From assembly GCA_963754265.1 (NCBI GenBank), contig CAVWFB010000003.1, positions 186,001-250,000 of the forward strand: a DNA stretch of 64,000 bases. The letters run 5' to 3'. The notes under the pieces are model-generated. The model was not told the DNA's origin, ran no database searches, and saw only the letters and a program-made list of their open reading frames with translations. The translations under genes and the position numbers were made by a program. This DNA comes from AC-32 sp963754265 (lineage in GTDB: Bacteria; Actinomycetota; Thermoleophilia; Gaiellales; Gaiellaceae). This document shows, in pieces, positions 28,639 through 37,583 of the stretch. Numbering within the stretch: position 1 is the first letter of the stretch; each line of letters opens with the position of its first letter.

Positions 28639-30520
28639 ATGGCAGTCGTCACCGCCTCCAATCTGCGCAAGGAGCTTGCCGGCTCGCTGCTGTTCGAGGG
28701 CGTCTCGTTCTCGGTCGAGCGCCGCGACCGACTGGCCCTTTCCGGGCCAAACGGCGCCGGCAAGACGACGTTGCTGCGCATGCTCATGGGCGAGAGCGAA
28801 CGCCACGGAGGCGAGCTCGCGTTCGCGAAGGGGACGCGCATCGCCCTCCACGACCAGCGGCCGCCGCTGCAGCACGGGCTGAGCCTGCGCGAGTACGCCC
28901 TCAGCGGCGCGCGCGACCTCGTCGAGACCGAGGAGGAGCTCCGCTCGCTCGAACAGGCGATGGCCGCCGGAGACCACGGGCCCGGGACGCTGCGGCGCTA
29001 CGCGGACGCCCAGTCGCGGCTCGAGCATGCGGGCGGCTACACCTGGCGCGAGCGCGCTGCCCAGACGCTGAGAGGACTCGGTTTCGCGGAGCCGGACCTC
29101 GACCGGCCGCTCGAGACCTTTTCCGGCGGCGAGCTGACCCGCGCCTCCCTGGCGCGCGCCCTCGCCGGTGATCCCGACCTGCTGCTCCTGGACGAGCCGA
29201 CGAACCACCTCGACGTCGAGAACCTCGAGTGGCTCGAGCAGGAGCTCCAGTCGCTCGACGCCGCGCGTCATCCTCGTCGCGCACGACCGTTGGTTCCTGG
29301 AGGCGGTCACCACGGGCGTGCTCGAGCTCGAGGCCGGCCGTTCCCTCTTCTTCCCGGGCCCCTGGCACACCTGGCGGATCGAGAGGGCGGCGCGGGCGGC
29401 GTCGGCCGCCAAGACCGCGGAGCGCGTCGGCGTGGACATCGCACGCCTCGAGCGCTTCGTCGAGCGCTTCCGGTACAAGAAGAGCAAGGCCAAGCAGGCC
29501 CAGGCGAAGCTGACGCAGATCGAGCGCCTGCAGAAGGAGCGCGCCGGCGCGGCCGGCGAGCTGGAGCTCCTCAACCGGCGGAGCCGCTCGCTCGGATTCG
29601 ACTTCCTGAAGCCCGCCCGCAGCGGCCGCACCGTCGTCGAGGCGACGGCGCTCGAGGTCGGCGCGGGCGACAAGGAGCTGCTGACAGCCGCGACCTTCGC
29701 GCTCGAGCGCGGTGAGCACGTCGGGCTCGTCGGGCCGAACGGCTCCGGCAAGACGACCCTCCTCGAGACGATTCTCGGCGCACGCGAGGCGAGGGACGGA
29801 AAGGTTCGGCTCGGCCACGGGGTCGTGCCCGCCTACTTCTCCCAGCACGAGGTCGAGCTCGACGAGCGCGGCAGCGTCCTCGATTGCGCCCAGCGGGCGA
29901 CCGGGCTGCCGCGTCCTCAGGCACAGAATCTCCTCGGCCGCTTCCTCTTCTCGGGCTGGGAGCAGCACGAGAAGCCCGTCACCGCGCTTTCCGGCGGCGA
30001 GCGGCGGCGGCTCGCGCTGGCCCTCGTGGTCGCCTCCGGCGCGAACTTCCTCGTGCTCGACGAGCCGACCAACCATTTGGATCTCGAGAGCAGGGAGGCG
30101 CTGGAGGCCGCACTCGACGCGTTCCCGGGAACGGTGCTGCTCGTCTCGCACGATCGCGCGCTGCTGGACGCCGTGGCTGAGCGGCTGCTTGCGATCGAGG
30201 AAATGGCGATCAACTCCTACGACGGCGGCTGGGCCGAGTACGCGCAGCGCCGAGCTGAGCCCCCGGAGGCACCGGCAGAACCGGCGCGACCGCGCAAGGA
30301 GAGGCCGAAGCCGCAGCGGCCGCGCGCTCCGCGTCCGTCCGAGCTCGAGAGACTGGAAGGCGAGATCTCCAGGCAGGAGGCGGCGGTCGCGGAGCTGGAG
30401 CGACGCCTGTCCGAGGATTGGTCGGACGTCTCCACACTGGCGGCCCACCGCAGCGCGCGCGACGAGCTGCAGGGGCTGATCTCCCGCTGGGAGCGCCTGT
30501 TCGAGGAGGCGCAGGCCTGA
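28639..30520 (+). CDS. ABC-F family ATPase, apparent +1 frameshift
   Basis: About 626 residues with two ATPase domains and no membrane part, the layout of ribosome-associated ABC-F factors (EttA/Uup/antibiotic-protection types). Domain 1 has GPNGAGKTTLL, FSGGELTRASLARAL and LLLLDEPTNHLDVENLEWLE. Domain 2 has GPNGSGKTTLLETI, LSGGERRRLALAL and LVLDEPTNHLDLESRE. A charged linker with FRYKKSKAKQAQAKL lies between them, and a coiled coil at the C-terminus. After QSLDA the frame breaks; removing a base at about 29261-29263 gives RVILVAHDRWFLE, completing domain 1. Closest to Uup-type by its C-terminal coiled coil. Confidence 0.9.
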
Positions 30521-30528
30521 GCCTGCGC
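30509..30528. terminator. Bidirectional hairpin between convergent genes
   Basis: A perfect 8-bp stem GCGCAGGC / GCCTGCGC with loop CTGA covers the stop codon of the ABC-F gene and abuts the stop of the response-regulator gene. No T-run on either side, so terminator strength is uncertain. Confidence 0.5.
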
Positions 30529-31103
30529 TAGGCGTCGCCCTCGTCAAACGTCGCGATCAGGGCCTCCGCGACGACGCGCATCGGCCGACCCGAGAGCTGG
30601 CTCGCCTTGCGCAGGCGCCCGAAGGCCTCGTCCTCGCTCAGTCCCTCACGTTCCATCAGCAGGCCCTTCGCCCGCTCGATCGACTTGCGCGCTGCCAGCG
30701 CCTCCGCGAGCGAGTCCGTCTGCTCGCGCAGCGCGCTTAACTCCTCGTGCCGGGCGCGCGCGGTCCGAATCGCCGGCAGCAGGTCCTGTTCCCGGAAGGG
30801 CTTGACCAGGTAGCCGAAGACGCCTGCCTCGATCGCCCGCGAGACGAGCTCGTCTTGGCCGTAGGCGGTCAGCATCACGATCGGAATCGGGCGCTCGTCC
30901 AGGATGCGGCGGGCCGCTTCGATGCCGTCCAGCCGAGGCATCTTCACGTCGAGCACGGCGAGATCAGGCTCCTCGCTTCGAGCCAGCTCCACGGCCTCGA
31001 GCCCGTCCTTCGCCTCCGCGCAGACGTCGAAACCGGAGCGTTCGAGCAGCTCGCGCAGGTCGAGGCGAATGATCGTCTCGTCTTCGGCGACGAGAATCCT
31101 CAT
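30528..31103 (-). CDS. ANTAR-domain response regulator (PdtaR-like transcription antiterminator)
   Basis: 191 residues. Receiver domain with phospho-acceptor D52 (VLDVKMPRLDG), the conserved Thr in VMLTAYG and Lys in YLVKPF. After a coiled linker (about 115-135), a C-terminal ANTAR RNA-binding domain (about 133-188: ARKSIERAKGLLMEREGLSEDEAFGRLR). ANTAR regulators bind paired hexaloop hairpins in leader RNAs and prevent termination. The likely kinase is at 31859-33265, separated by a methyltransferase gene. ATG 31103 is 6 bases after TACGAT on the minus strand, so leaderless. See the glnA leaders at 38970-39029 and 43691-43794. Confidence 0.93.
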   Translation of the reverse strand: MRILVAEDETIIRLDLRELLERSGFDVCAEAKDGLEAVELARSEEPDLAVLDVKMPRLDGIEAARRILDERPIPIVMLTAYGQDELVSRAIEAGVFGYLVKPFREQDLLPAIRTARARHEELSALREQTDSLAEALAARKSIERAKGLLMEREGLSEDEAFGRLRKASQLSGRPMRVVAEALIATFDEGDA

Positions 31104-31109
31104 CAGCGG

Positions 31110-31119
31110 ATCGTAGACT
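31110..31119. promoter_or_regulatory. Overlapping symmetric divergent -10 elements
   Basis: Ten bases, ATCGTAGACT, contain TACGAT on the minus strand (for the ANTAR regulator, 6 bases to ATG) and TAGACT on the plus strand (for the methyltransferase, 8 bases to GTG). They share the central TA, so only one polymerase can open the site at a time. Confidence 0.5.
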
Positions 31120-31127
31120 CCGCGGGC

Positions 31128-31781
31128 GTGGGCACCTGTTGTGCACGTGGGTACGAGAAGACCTTCGGCCGGCGCCAGGCGCGACGCGATGCCCGACGGT
31201 ACCGTCGCAAGGGCCTGGACGATGCGGGCCAGCGGCTGGTCGACGAGCTGGCGGCCCGGGGCGTCACAGGCGCATCCGCGCTCGAGGTCGGCGGCGGCGT
31301 CGGCGCGATCGAGCTCGAGCTGCTGCGGCGCGGGGTGAGACGCGCCACGATCGTGGAGCTCTCGCACGGCTACGACGAGGAGGCGAATGCCCTCGCGCGC
31401 GAGGCAGGAGCCGAGCAGCAGATCGACCGGCGCTATGGAGACTTCGTCGAAGAGGAGGCGCAGGTCGAGGCTGCCGACCTCGTGGTCATGCACCGCGTCG
31501 TCTGCTGCTTCCCCGATCCCGAGCGGCTGGTCGGCGCCGCCTCACAACACGCGCGACGCCTGCTCGCGTTGACCTTTCCGCGCGGCACCTGGTGGGTGAG
31601 GCTCGGCTTCCGCCTGGCCAACGTCTGGTTCCGGCTCAGCGGCGGAATCGAGGGGTTCGTGCATCCGCCGGCGCGGATCGTGAGTGCGGCGGAGCGCTCG
31701 GGTCTGACGCTCGTCCTGGACGAGCACGCCGGCCGTATCTGGCGCATCGCCGTGTTCGAGCGCTCTCAGACGACGGCGTAG
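31128..31781 (+). CDS. SAM-dependent class I methyltransferase
   Basis: 217 residues. N-terminal CCARGYEKTFGRRQARRDARRYRRKGLD resembles methyltransferases of the type that begin with a CC motif. SAM-binding motif ALEVGGGVGAIELELLRRG, acidic residue in TIVELS, then LVVMHRVVCCFPD. GTG 31128 puts the Cys pair at the N-terminus. Substrate unknown. It is divergent from the response regulator and converges on the kinase gene; whether it belongs to that pathway is unclear. Confidence 0.8.
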   Translation: MGTCCARGYEKTFGRRQARRDARRYRRKGLDDAGQRLVDELAARGVTGASALEVGGGVGAIELELLRRGVRRATIVELSHGYDEEANALAREAGAEQQIDRRYGDFVEEEAQVEAADLVVMHRVVCCFPDPERLVGAASQHARRLLALTFPRGTWWVRLGFRLANVWFRLSGGIEGFVHPPARIVSAAERSGLTLVLDEHAGRIWRIAVFERSQTTA

Positions 31782-31858
31782 GAGAGGCCCACGGCTCGCG
31801 GGCCAAAGCTCGCGGGTGGCTCGACCGTGTCGAGAGCGAAACACCGATCCGCCGCCGC

Positions 31859-33265
31859 TCAGGACGGGAACACGACCTCCGCCCGAAGGCCGCCGTTGGA
31901 CTCGAGCGTGAGCGTCCCGTCGAGCTCGTCACGAACGAGCGCCCGAACGATCGACAGCCCAGTGCCGGAGACCGGCTCGCCGTCCACGCCGCCACCGTCG
32001 TCGGCGATCGCGAGCACCAGGTCGCCGTCGCGCCGCGCAAGCTCGATCCGGACGCACTGGCCACCGTGCTCGAGGGCGTTCTGAAGCAGCTCGGAGAAGA
32101 CGAGTGCCAGGGCGGTCGCGCGATTGCCGGCGAGCGAGACCGACTCGAGCGTCGCCTCGACCGTTTTCGCCTGCCCAAGCCCCTGCACGAGCATCGCCCG
32201 CAACCGGTCGAGCAGCTCCTCGAGCTTCACATCCTCGTCACGCCGCTCGGTGAGCACCTCGTGCACGGCCGCGATCGCGAGGATCCGGTTGACCGAGTCG
32301 TCCAGCGCCTTCCGGGGGTCGACCTCCTCGGCCCGCGCCTGGAGCCGCAGCAGGGAGGCCACGGTCTGCAGGTTGTTCTTGACCCGGTGGTGGATCTCCT
32401 GTGCCAGCACACCGCGGAGCACTGCTCGGCCGTGCTCGAGCGCCACCGCGGCATGGCTCGCGATCGAGCCGAGCAAGGCGTGATCGTCGGGCGTGAACGG
32501 CCGGTCGCGGTCGCAGACCAGCTCGCCCACCTGCCGGCCCTTCCAGCGCAAGGGCACCCGTACGGCGTAGGTGCCGGCGCGGCCGTCCGGCCATACGACG
32601 TCGCCGTCCTCCAGAACGAGCGCCGCACCGGTGGCGTCCAGCGCGTCGACGGTTGCGGCCACGATTCCCTCCAGCGACTCCTCGAGGTAGAGCGACTCCG
32701 TGACCGCCTCGGAGATCCGCGCCAGCGCCTCCAGCTCGACCACCCGCCGCTGGGCCTGCGCGTAGAGCTTCGCGTGCTCGATCGTCTGCGCGACCTGAGC
32801 CGCGATCGCCAGCAAGAGCTCGATCTCCGCAGACGAGAACTCCCGCGGCGCCTTGGTGCGGACGTTGAGCGCCCCGGCCAGCTTCTCGCGCGCCAGCACC
32901 GGTACGGCCAGGATCGACTCGTACTGATCCTCGGGCAGGTTCGGGAACGCCTTGAAGCGCTCGTCGAGGTGCGCCTGCGACGCGATCATCACCGGCTCGC
33001 GCGACGACGCCGCCGTGCCCGTGATCCCCTCGCCCGGCCGCATCCGCGGGCGACCGGTCATCTCCTCGACCCTGGAGCCGTGCGTCGCGCGCAGCACCAG
33101 CTCGTCGGCCTGCTCGTCGTAGAGGTAGACGAAGCACGCGTCGGCTCCGAGCGCATCGGCCACCTCGCGGGCGACCAGCGAGAGCACCTCCTCGAGATCG
33201 AGCGTCGAGTTGACCACGGCGATCGTCTCGGTCAACAGACGCAGGTGCCGAGCGGTCTCGTCCAC
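31859..33265 (-). CDS. Cytoplasmic GAF-type sensor histidine kinase (PdtaS-like, HisKA_2)
   Basis: 468 residues, no membrane helix. GAF domain 1 (about 20-165, with VPVLAREKLAGALNVRTK), GAF domain 2 (about 185-280), then the HisKA_2 H-box EIHHRVKNNLQTVASLLRLQ (phospho-acceptor H292 or H293) and an HATPase domain (LVFSELLQNALEHG, IADDGGG, GTGLSIVRALV). This is the family that pairs with ANTAR regulators. GTG 33265 is 7 bases after TACAAT on the minus strand, so leaderless. Signal unknown; GAF domains often bind small ligands or react to redox state. Confidence 0.92.
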   Translation of the reverse strand: MDETARHLRLLTETIAVVNSTLDLEEVLSLVAREVADALGADACFVYLYDEQADELVLRATHGSRVEEMTGRPRMRPGEGITGTAASSREPVMIASQAHLDERFKAFPNLPEDQYESILAVPVLAREKLAGALNVRTKAPREFSSAEIELLLAIAAQVAQTIEHAKLYAQAQRRVVELEALARISEAVTESLYLEESLEGIVAATVDALDATGAALVLEDGDVVWPDGRAGTYAVRVPLRWKGRQVGELVCDRDRPFTPDDHALLGSIASHAAVALEHGRAVLRGVLAQEIHHRVKNNLQTVASLLRLQARAEEVDPRKALDDSVNRILAIAAVHEVLTERRDEDVKLEELLDRLRAMLVQGLGQAKTVEATLESVSLAGNRATALALVFSELLQNALEHGGQCVRIELARRDGDLVLAIADDGGGVDGEPVSGTGLSIVRALVRDELDGTLTLESNGGLRAEVVFPS

Positions 33266-33272
33266 CCAGCCG

Positions 33273-33302
33273 ATTGTAGGGAGCCGACGCAGACCATAGT
33301 CT
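33273..33302. promoter_or_regulatory. Divergent -10 elements, histidine kinase / DUF2269 gene
   Basis: TACAAT on the minus strand (complement of 33273-33278), 7 bases before the kinase GTG, and TAGTCT on the plus strand (33297-33302), 7 bases before TTG 33310. Leaderless spacing on both sides. Confidence 0.5.
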
Positions 33303-33309
33303 TCGCGCC

Positions 33310-33783
33310 TTGAGCACGTATGAGTGGCTGCTCTTCCTGCACGTCACCGGTGCGTTTCTGCTGCTCGGCGGCGGCGTCGTCGCAGGGTCGCTGAACATCG
33401 CCGCGCTGCGCCGTGACCGCCCGAGCGAGATCCTCCTCCTCTTCGGCCTGATCAGGATCGCGGTCGCCTCGATCCTGATCGGCACGCTCCTGGCCTTCGT
33501 CTTCGGCCTCTGGCTGGTGCACGAGGCGGGCTACGGCTACGGAGACGGCTGGGTGATCACCGCGATCGCGCTCCTGATCGTGGCCAACGCGATGGGCGGC
33601 ATCGGCGGAAAGCGGGACGAGGCGACGGCGAAGTTCGCCGCCGAGCTGGCCGCCCAGGGAGACGCGCCCAGCCCCGAGCTCCGCAGCCGCGTCCGCGACC
33701 CGATCTCGCTGGCTCTCAGCTACGGGAGCGGTCTCGTCCTCGTCGCGATCCTCGCGATCATGATCTGGAAGCCGGGCGCCTGA
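33310..33783 (+). CDS. DUF2269-like integral membrane protein
   Basis: 157 residues, about four helices (LLFLHVTGAFLLLGGGVVAG, ASILIGTLLAFVFGLWLV, VITAIALLIVANAMGG, GLVLVAILAIMIW). The pattern 'FLHV.GA' near the N-terminus is shared with the next gene, indicating paralogues. TTG start, 7 bases after a -10 element. Overlaps the next gene by one base. Function unknown. Confidence 0.75.
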   Translation: MSTYEWLLFLHVTGAFLLLGGGVVAGSLNIAALRRDRPSEILLLFGLIRIAVASILIGTLLAFVFGLWLVHEAGYGYGDGWVITAIALLIVANAMGGIGGKRDEATAKFAAELAAQGDAPSPELRSRVRDPISLALSYGSGLVLVAILAIMIWKPGA

Positions 33784-34223
33784 TGCTGGCCGTGATTCGC
33801 CCCGACAGCTGGAACCTGCCGCTCTTCCTGCACGTCCTCGGCGCGACCGTTCTCTTCGGCGCGACGGCGACCGTCGCGATCGTCGGCTTCGCCGGGCGGA
33901 CCCACGCTCCGCAGGCGCCGATGCTCGCCCGCGTCGGACTGAAGACCTTCCTGTTCGGGATCATCCCCGGCTTCATCCTGATGCGCGCGGCCGCGGGATG
34001 GATCGCCGACAAGGAGTTCCCGGACAAGACACCGGGGTGGGTGGACGTCGGCTTCGCAGTCACCGAGCCCGGGGCGATCCTCCTGATCGCGCTCGGCATC
34101 CTCGCGTGGATGTCGGTCAGGCGTCAGGGCGTCGGCCGGATCGCGGTCGTCGTCCCGGTGCTCGCCAGCATCTACCTCGTCGCGCTCGGCATCGCCTGGT
34201 GGGCGATGTCCGCCAAGCCGTGA
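33783..34223 (+). CDS. Integral membrane protein, paralogue of its neighbour
   Basis: 146 residues, about four helices, with LPLFLHVLGATVLFGATATVAIVGF matching the FLHV.GA pattern of the preceding protein. The ATG shares a base with the previous stop (TGATG), so the two probably form a heteromeric membrane complex. Function unknown. Confidence 0.72.
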   Translation: MLAVIRPDSWNLPLFLHVLGATVLFGATATVAIVGFAGRTHAPQAPMLARVGLKTFLFGIIPGFILMRAAAGWIADKEFPDKTPGWVDVGFAVTEPGAILLIALGILAWMSVRRQGVGRIAVVVPVLASIYLVALGIAWWAMSAKP

Positions 34224-34235
34224 TCTGACGGCCGC

Positions 34236-35032
34236 TCAGGTGCAGCCCCCGGTCACGACGGACGTCGGCACGCCGGTGGAGCGGCGGCCGTTCCCGTCGT
34301 AGTTGACGATCGTGTAGCGATACGCGGTGCACGGCCGCGGCGAAGCGTCGCGGTAGCTCGATGCCTGGCCCCTGTAGACGACTTCGCCTCGCGTGCGGGC
34401 AGCGAGCGAGCGCAGCACGACCACGTGGCCCGAATCTGCCGGCCGGTGCCAGACGAGCGTCACGCCGGGAGGAGCGACTTGGGCCGCAACTCCGAGGACA
34501 TTCGCGGCCCACGCGACCCGAGACACCGGCCGCCCGTCTTGCTGTGCAGTCGTGGACGAGCGAGGACGGCGCCTGTCGCTTGGCCTTGGGAGGGCGCACC
34601 GGCGTACGACCCGCAGAGAGCGCCGGCTTCTGCACGGAAGGCTTCGCCCCTTCGGAATGCCTCGCGGTCGGAGCGCCGGACCCGAACCTCGAGGGTAGGT
34701 CCAGGCGATGCTGGCCACTCGGCGAGGAAACCGCCGAAAACCGCGCCGAAGACGAGCACGAGTGCCGCGAGCAACACGGTCCTCCTCCAACGACGTTGCC
34801 GAGACGCGACCCGCGGCGCGCTCTTCTCCGCCTCGCCGGTAGCCGGCAGCGGCGCGCTCGTAGGCGCTGCGGGGCGCAGGCGAGGCGTGACTCGTTCGCG
34901 GGGATCGGGGAGGAGCTGCCGCGCGTTCTCGGCAAGCACCGGATCGACCAGTGCGAGCTCCGGACTGATCGGGCCGAGCTCTGCATCGCCGGTGCGGACC
35001 GTCCCAAGCGGCGGCTCGTCGTCGAAGCTCAC
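34236..35032 (-). CDS. Membrane-anchored protein with Fn3-like C-terminal domain, two apparent +1 frameshifts
   Basis: About 264 residues once two surplus bases are allowed for, one near 34.64-34.67 kb and one near 34.53-34.57 kb. N-terminal cytoplasmic part (VSFDDEPPL, ELALVDPVLAENARQLLPDP), one helix (TVLLAALVLVFGAVFGGFLA), a basic Pro-rich linker in the second frame (KPSVQKPALSAGRTPVRPPK), and a beta domain in the third frame (VTLVWHRPADSGHVVVLR through TAYRYTIVNYDGNG to a C-terminal Cys). The length 797 equals 3n+2, as two insertions predict. GTG 35032 is my choice of start. Unknown function. Confidence 0.6.
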
Positions 35033-35335
35033 CAGCCGGCTGTCTTCCGGGGCCGCAGGCACCGGGACAGTCTTACAGGCGCCCTTGCCGGTCCGGTGAT
35101 CGGCGTTCGAGGACCCGCTCTGAGATAGGTGCCACAGGTCGATCCAAGCCAAAATTATCGCTCTTTGCGGGACTTTTGACTCTACTGCGGCGCTGATGTC
35201 CGGGTGCTGGTGTAAAAAGCCGCGCTAAGCCAGTGGCCAGCTGGCGAATGGGATCGGGTCGCGCCCCAGTCGCGGCCTACTCAGCCCTCGAGGGGGCAAT
35301 GTCGCGCCGCATAGCCGTCCAGAAATGGAGGGGAC
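35033..35335 (+). other. 303-base intergenic region with AT-richer promoter and long leader
   Basis: Between the divergent genes. The stretch 35150-35220 is unusually AT-rich for this window (AAAATTATCG, GACTTTTGACTC, GTGTAAAAAGCC), so a promoter for the polyproline protein is likely there. Downstream are two hairpins, GCCAG/CTGGC around 35229-35245 and GGTCGCG/CGCGGCC at 35257-35277, giving a leader of about 100 bases or more. I compared it by eye with c-di-GMP and other common riboswitches and saw no match. GGAGGGG precedes the ATG. Confidence 0.5.
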
Positions 35336-37120
35336 ATGACGATGAGGACGCTGCCCGTCTTTAGAAGCTCGCAGAAAGGGATCGCACTGCTCCGCCGTCA
35401 CCTCCCGTTTCTCGTGCTCGCGTTCGTGCTCGGCGTGATCATCTCCGGGTCCGGGCGGGCTCTGAGCGCCCTGCCCTCCGAAGGAGCCGTGGTCACCAAC
35501 ACGACGTCCGGGTCGACGCTCACGGTTCCACGCCCTGCGACGACCGACGCCGGCGACGTGCTTCTCGCATCCGTCCACGCCCGCCTGTCGGGAAGCGTCT
35601 CGATCAAGCCGCCGAGCGGCTGGAACCTGATCAGGCGCGACAGCAGCGCCCCGGACTACCACTCGCTGACGCAGGCGCTGTACTACAAGGTCGCCGGCTC
35701 GTCCGAGCCTGCGAGTTACAGCTGGACCTGGTCCTCGACGGCAACCGCCGCCGGAGCGATTCTCGATTTCAAGGGCATCGACCAGTCGGCTCCGGTGGAT
35801 TCGCACAGCGGTGCGTCTACGCCCGAGAGCAGGTTCGCAGTCGCACCGTCGGTCACAACTTCGGCTAGCGATGACATCGTCGTCGGTTTCTTCGGCCTGG
35901 CCTCGACCAGGACACTGTGGTCGCCCTCCGGCATGACGGAGGAGTTCAGCGTTCGCTGGAGGAGCGGCTACTCGGGCCTCGCTGCCAGAGGCGCGGCGTA
36001 TGTCCAGGCGGACGCAGGGGCCACCGGCAACAAGACGGCCTGGACCTGGGGACGCGCGAGTAGCGCGATCGGCCAGCTCGTGGCGCTGCGAGCAGCCTCC
36101 TCGAGCGCTGCGTCGCCTCCACCTCCACCTCCACCTCCACCTCCACCACCTCCACCTCCACCACCACCTCCACCTCCGCCTCCGCCTCCGCCTCCACCGC
36201 CACCTCCACCTCCACCACCGCCTCCACCACCTCCACCGCCTCCACCACCTCCACCTCCGCCGCCCTCGGCCGGAAGCGCCAACCTCTGGGTGGACGCAAA
36301 CGGCGGCAGCTGCCTGCGCAGCCCAAGCGCCGTTGCCTACAGCGATGCCCAGGCCTGCGGGAGCTTCGCGGCCGCCTACAGCGCTGCCTCCTCGGGCGAT
36401 ACGGTCGGGGTCACGGGCACGCTCGGCCCGCAGCTCTTCGCCGGCGGCTACAACGCGAGCCAGGCCGCGGGCAGCAAGACGATCAGCTTCCGCGGCGCCC
36501 CCGGCAACCTGATCCGCCAGCTGCACTCGGGCTCTCCGAACATCAGCTACGACGGGCTCAACCTCGACGCCGGCGGGGCCAAGACCTCCGGGGCGGTGTT
36601 CGAAAACGGCGGCGGCGACAACAACAGCTTCGTCAACGGCTCGATCGGCAACGTCAGCGACGAGAAGGCCGCCCTGGTCGACGGCGATCACTTCACCTTC
36701 GACAACGTGCGCTTCCACGACGCCGTCCTGAAGACCGACGGCGTGCATATGGAGTGCCTCTACGCGATCGTCGTCCCGAACATGACGATCAGGAACTCGA
36801 GCTTTGCCAACTGCGCCGTCATGGACCTGTTCTTTACCTACGGCGACTGGTGGAGCCCGCTGCCGCCCCCCTACGGGAACGTCACCCTCGAGGGAAACAG
36901 CTTCGCCACCCCGCGCAACAACAACGGCGCCTGCTGCATGTACTACGGGCTCTACGCCGGCAACACCGCCGCGCCCGCCCCGGGGCCGATCAGCGGCTGG
37001 AGCGTGCGCAACAACTGGTTCGAGAGCAGCGTCGCCGGCTTCGACGGCCGCAGCATCGGCGCCAGCAGCTTCTGCGGCAACACTGGGGCGGCGCCGACGG
37101 CCTGGAGGAAGGCCTGCTAG
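35336..37120 (+). CDS. Exported surface protein with a 50-proline linker and beta-helix domain
   Basis: 594 residues. Signal/anchor helix (about 24-40), then a domain of about 210 residues with PPSGWNLIRRD and repeated beta strands (GDVLLASVHARL, DDIVVGFFGL) as in Ig-like domains of surface proteins. Fifty uninterrupted prolines follow, then a C-terminal domain of about 280 residues with the right-handed beta-helix pattern (repeated short strands such as ISYDGLNLDAGG, FTFDNVRFHDA, MTIRNSSFANCA, VTLEGNSF) and paired cysteines. Likely a carbohydrate-binding or degrading surface protein; no catalytic site recognised. GGAGGGG lies just before the ATG. Confidence 0.8.
   Translation: MTMRTLPVFRSSQKGIALLRRHLPFLVLAFVLGVIISGSGRALSALPSEGAVVTNTTSGSTLTVPRPATTDAGDVLLASVHARLSGSVSIKPPSGWNLIRRDSSAPDYHSLTQALYYKVAGSSEPASYSWTWSSTATAAGAILDFKGIDQSAPVDSHSGASTPESRFAVAPSVTTSASDDIVVGFFGLASTRTLWSPSGMTEEFSVRWRSGYSGLAARGAAYVQADAGATGNKTAWTWGRASSAIGQLVALRAASSSAASPPPPPPPPPPPPPPPPPPPPPPPPPPPPPPPPPPPPPPPPPPPPPPPPPPSAGSANLWVDANGGSCLRSPSAVAYSDAQACGSFAAAYSAASSGDTVGVTGTLGPQLFAGGYNASQAAGSKTISFRGAPGNLIRQLHSGSPNISYDGLNLDAGGAKTSGAVFENGGGDNNSFVNGSIGNVSDEKAALVDGDHFTFDNVRFHDAVLKTDGVHMECLYAIVVPNMTIRNSSFANCAVMDLFFTYGDWWSPLPPPYGNVTLEGNSFATPRNNNGACCMYYGLYAGNTAAPAPGPISGWSVRNNWFESSVAGFDGRSIGASSFCGNTGAAPTAWRKAC
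36116..36265 (+). repeat. Proline-codon microsatellite (CCN x 50)
   Basis: 150 bases encoding 50 consecutive prolines, mostly alternating CCT and CCA with some CCG and one CCC. The antisense strand reads as poly-glycine. Copy number could vary in the population or be mis-assembled. Confidence 0.95.
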
Positions 37121-37196
37121 TCGTCTTACTCCCAAGCCTGACGCTTAACAAAGGTTTTACCGACGCCGTCCTCGACGGCCGCTAAGGTCGGCGTCG

Positions 37197-37451
37197 ATGT
37201 CGGTGCCAGCCTCGGCGCTCTTGCAGACCTCCGGGTACCTGGTCGCGGATGCGCGCGGGCGACTCGTGGGCCGCGTCGAGTGCCCGATGTACGGCACCGA
37301 GCCCGACCTGCCCGACGCGCTGGCGGTTCGCAGGGGCTTCTTCGCGCGCCGACGTCGGCTCGTCCCGGCGGCCGCGATCGACCAGATCGACGGCGCGAGC
37401 GGCGTGATCGGCCTTCGCGTCGAGCGCGAGTCGCTGCGCAGCTTCCTCTAA
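37197..37451 (+). CDS. Small PRC-barrel-like protein
   Basis: 84 residues. GYLVADARGRLVGRVECPMYG, the basic FFARRRRLVPAAAIDQIDG and IGLRVERESLRSFL give the beta-barrel pattern of PRC domains, which bind RNA or partner proteins. ATG 37197 is 8 bases after TAAGGT, so leaderless. A hairpin follows at 37472. Unknown role. Confidence 0.65.
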   Translation: MSVPASALLQTSGYLVADARGRLVGRVECPMYGTEPDLPDALAVRRGFFARRRRLVPAAAIDQIDGASGVIGLRVERESLRSFL

Positions 37452-37471
37452 GAATCGCCCTCCAACGACCA

Positions 37472-37496
37472 CGAGCTGCGGAAACCCAGCAGCTCG
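37472..37496 (+). terminator. Hairpin after the PRC-barrel gene
   Basis: A perfect 8-bp stem CGAGCTGC / GCAGCTCG with a 9-base loop, 20 bases after the stop. No immediate T-run, but GTTTTT occurs at about 37558-37563. It could serve as terminator for this gene and, from the other side, for glnA1. Confidence 0.45.
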
Positions 37497-37583
37497 CAGT
37501 CGGCCGTCAGTTGGGCTCCGCCAGCCGCAGGGCGGCGGAACCGGCCCCGATTGTCCCGTTTTTCGAGCCCCCGGTCTAGAGGC

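Noticed and set aside
35150..35335. c-di-GMP or other known riboswitch before the surface protein gene
   Set aside because: The conserved cores of GEMM, ydaO, TPP and cobalamin elements were looked for by eye and not found.
36116..36265. CRISPR-like or tandem repeat array
   Set aside because: The repeat is a coding CCN microsatellite without spacers. No CRISPR repeats or cas genes occur in the window.
35968..36282. Poly-glycine protein on the minus strand
   Set aside because: It is the antisense reading of the proline repeat.
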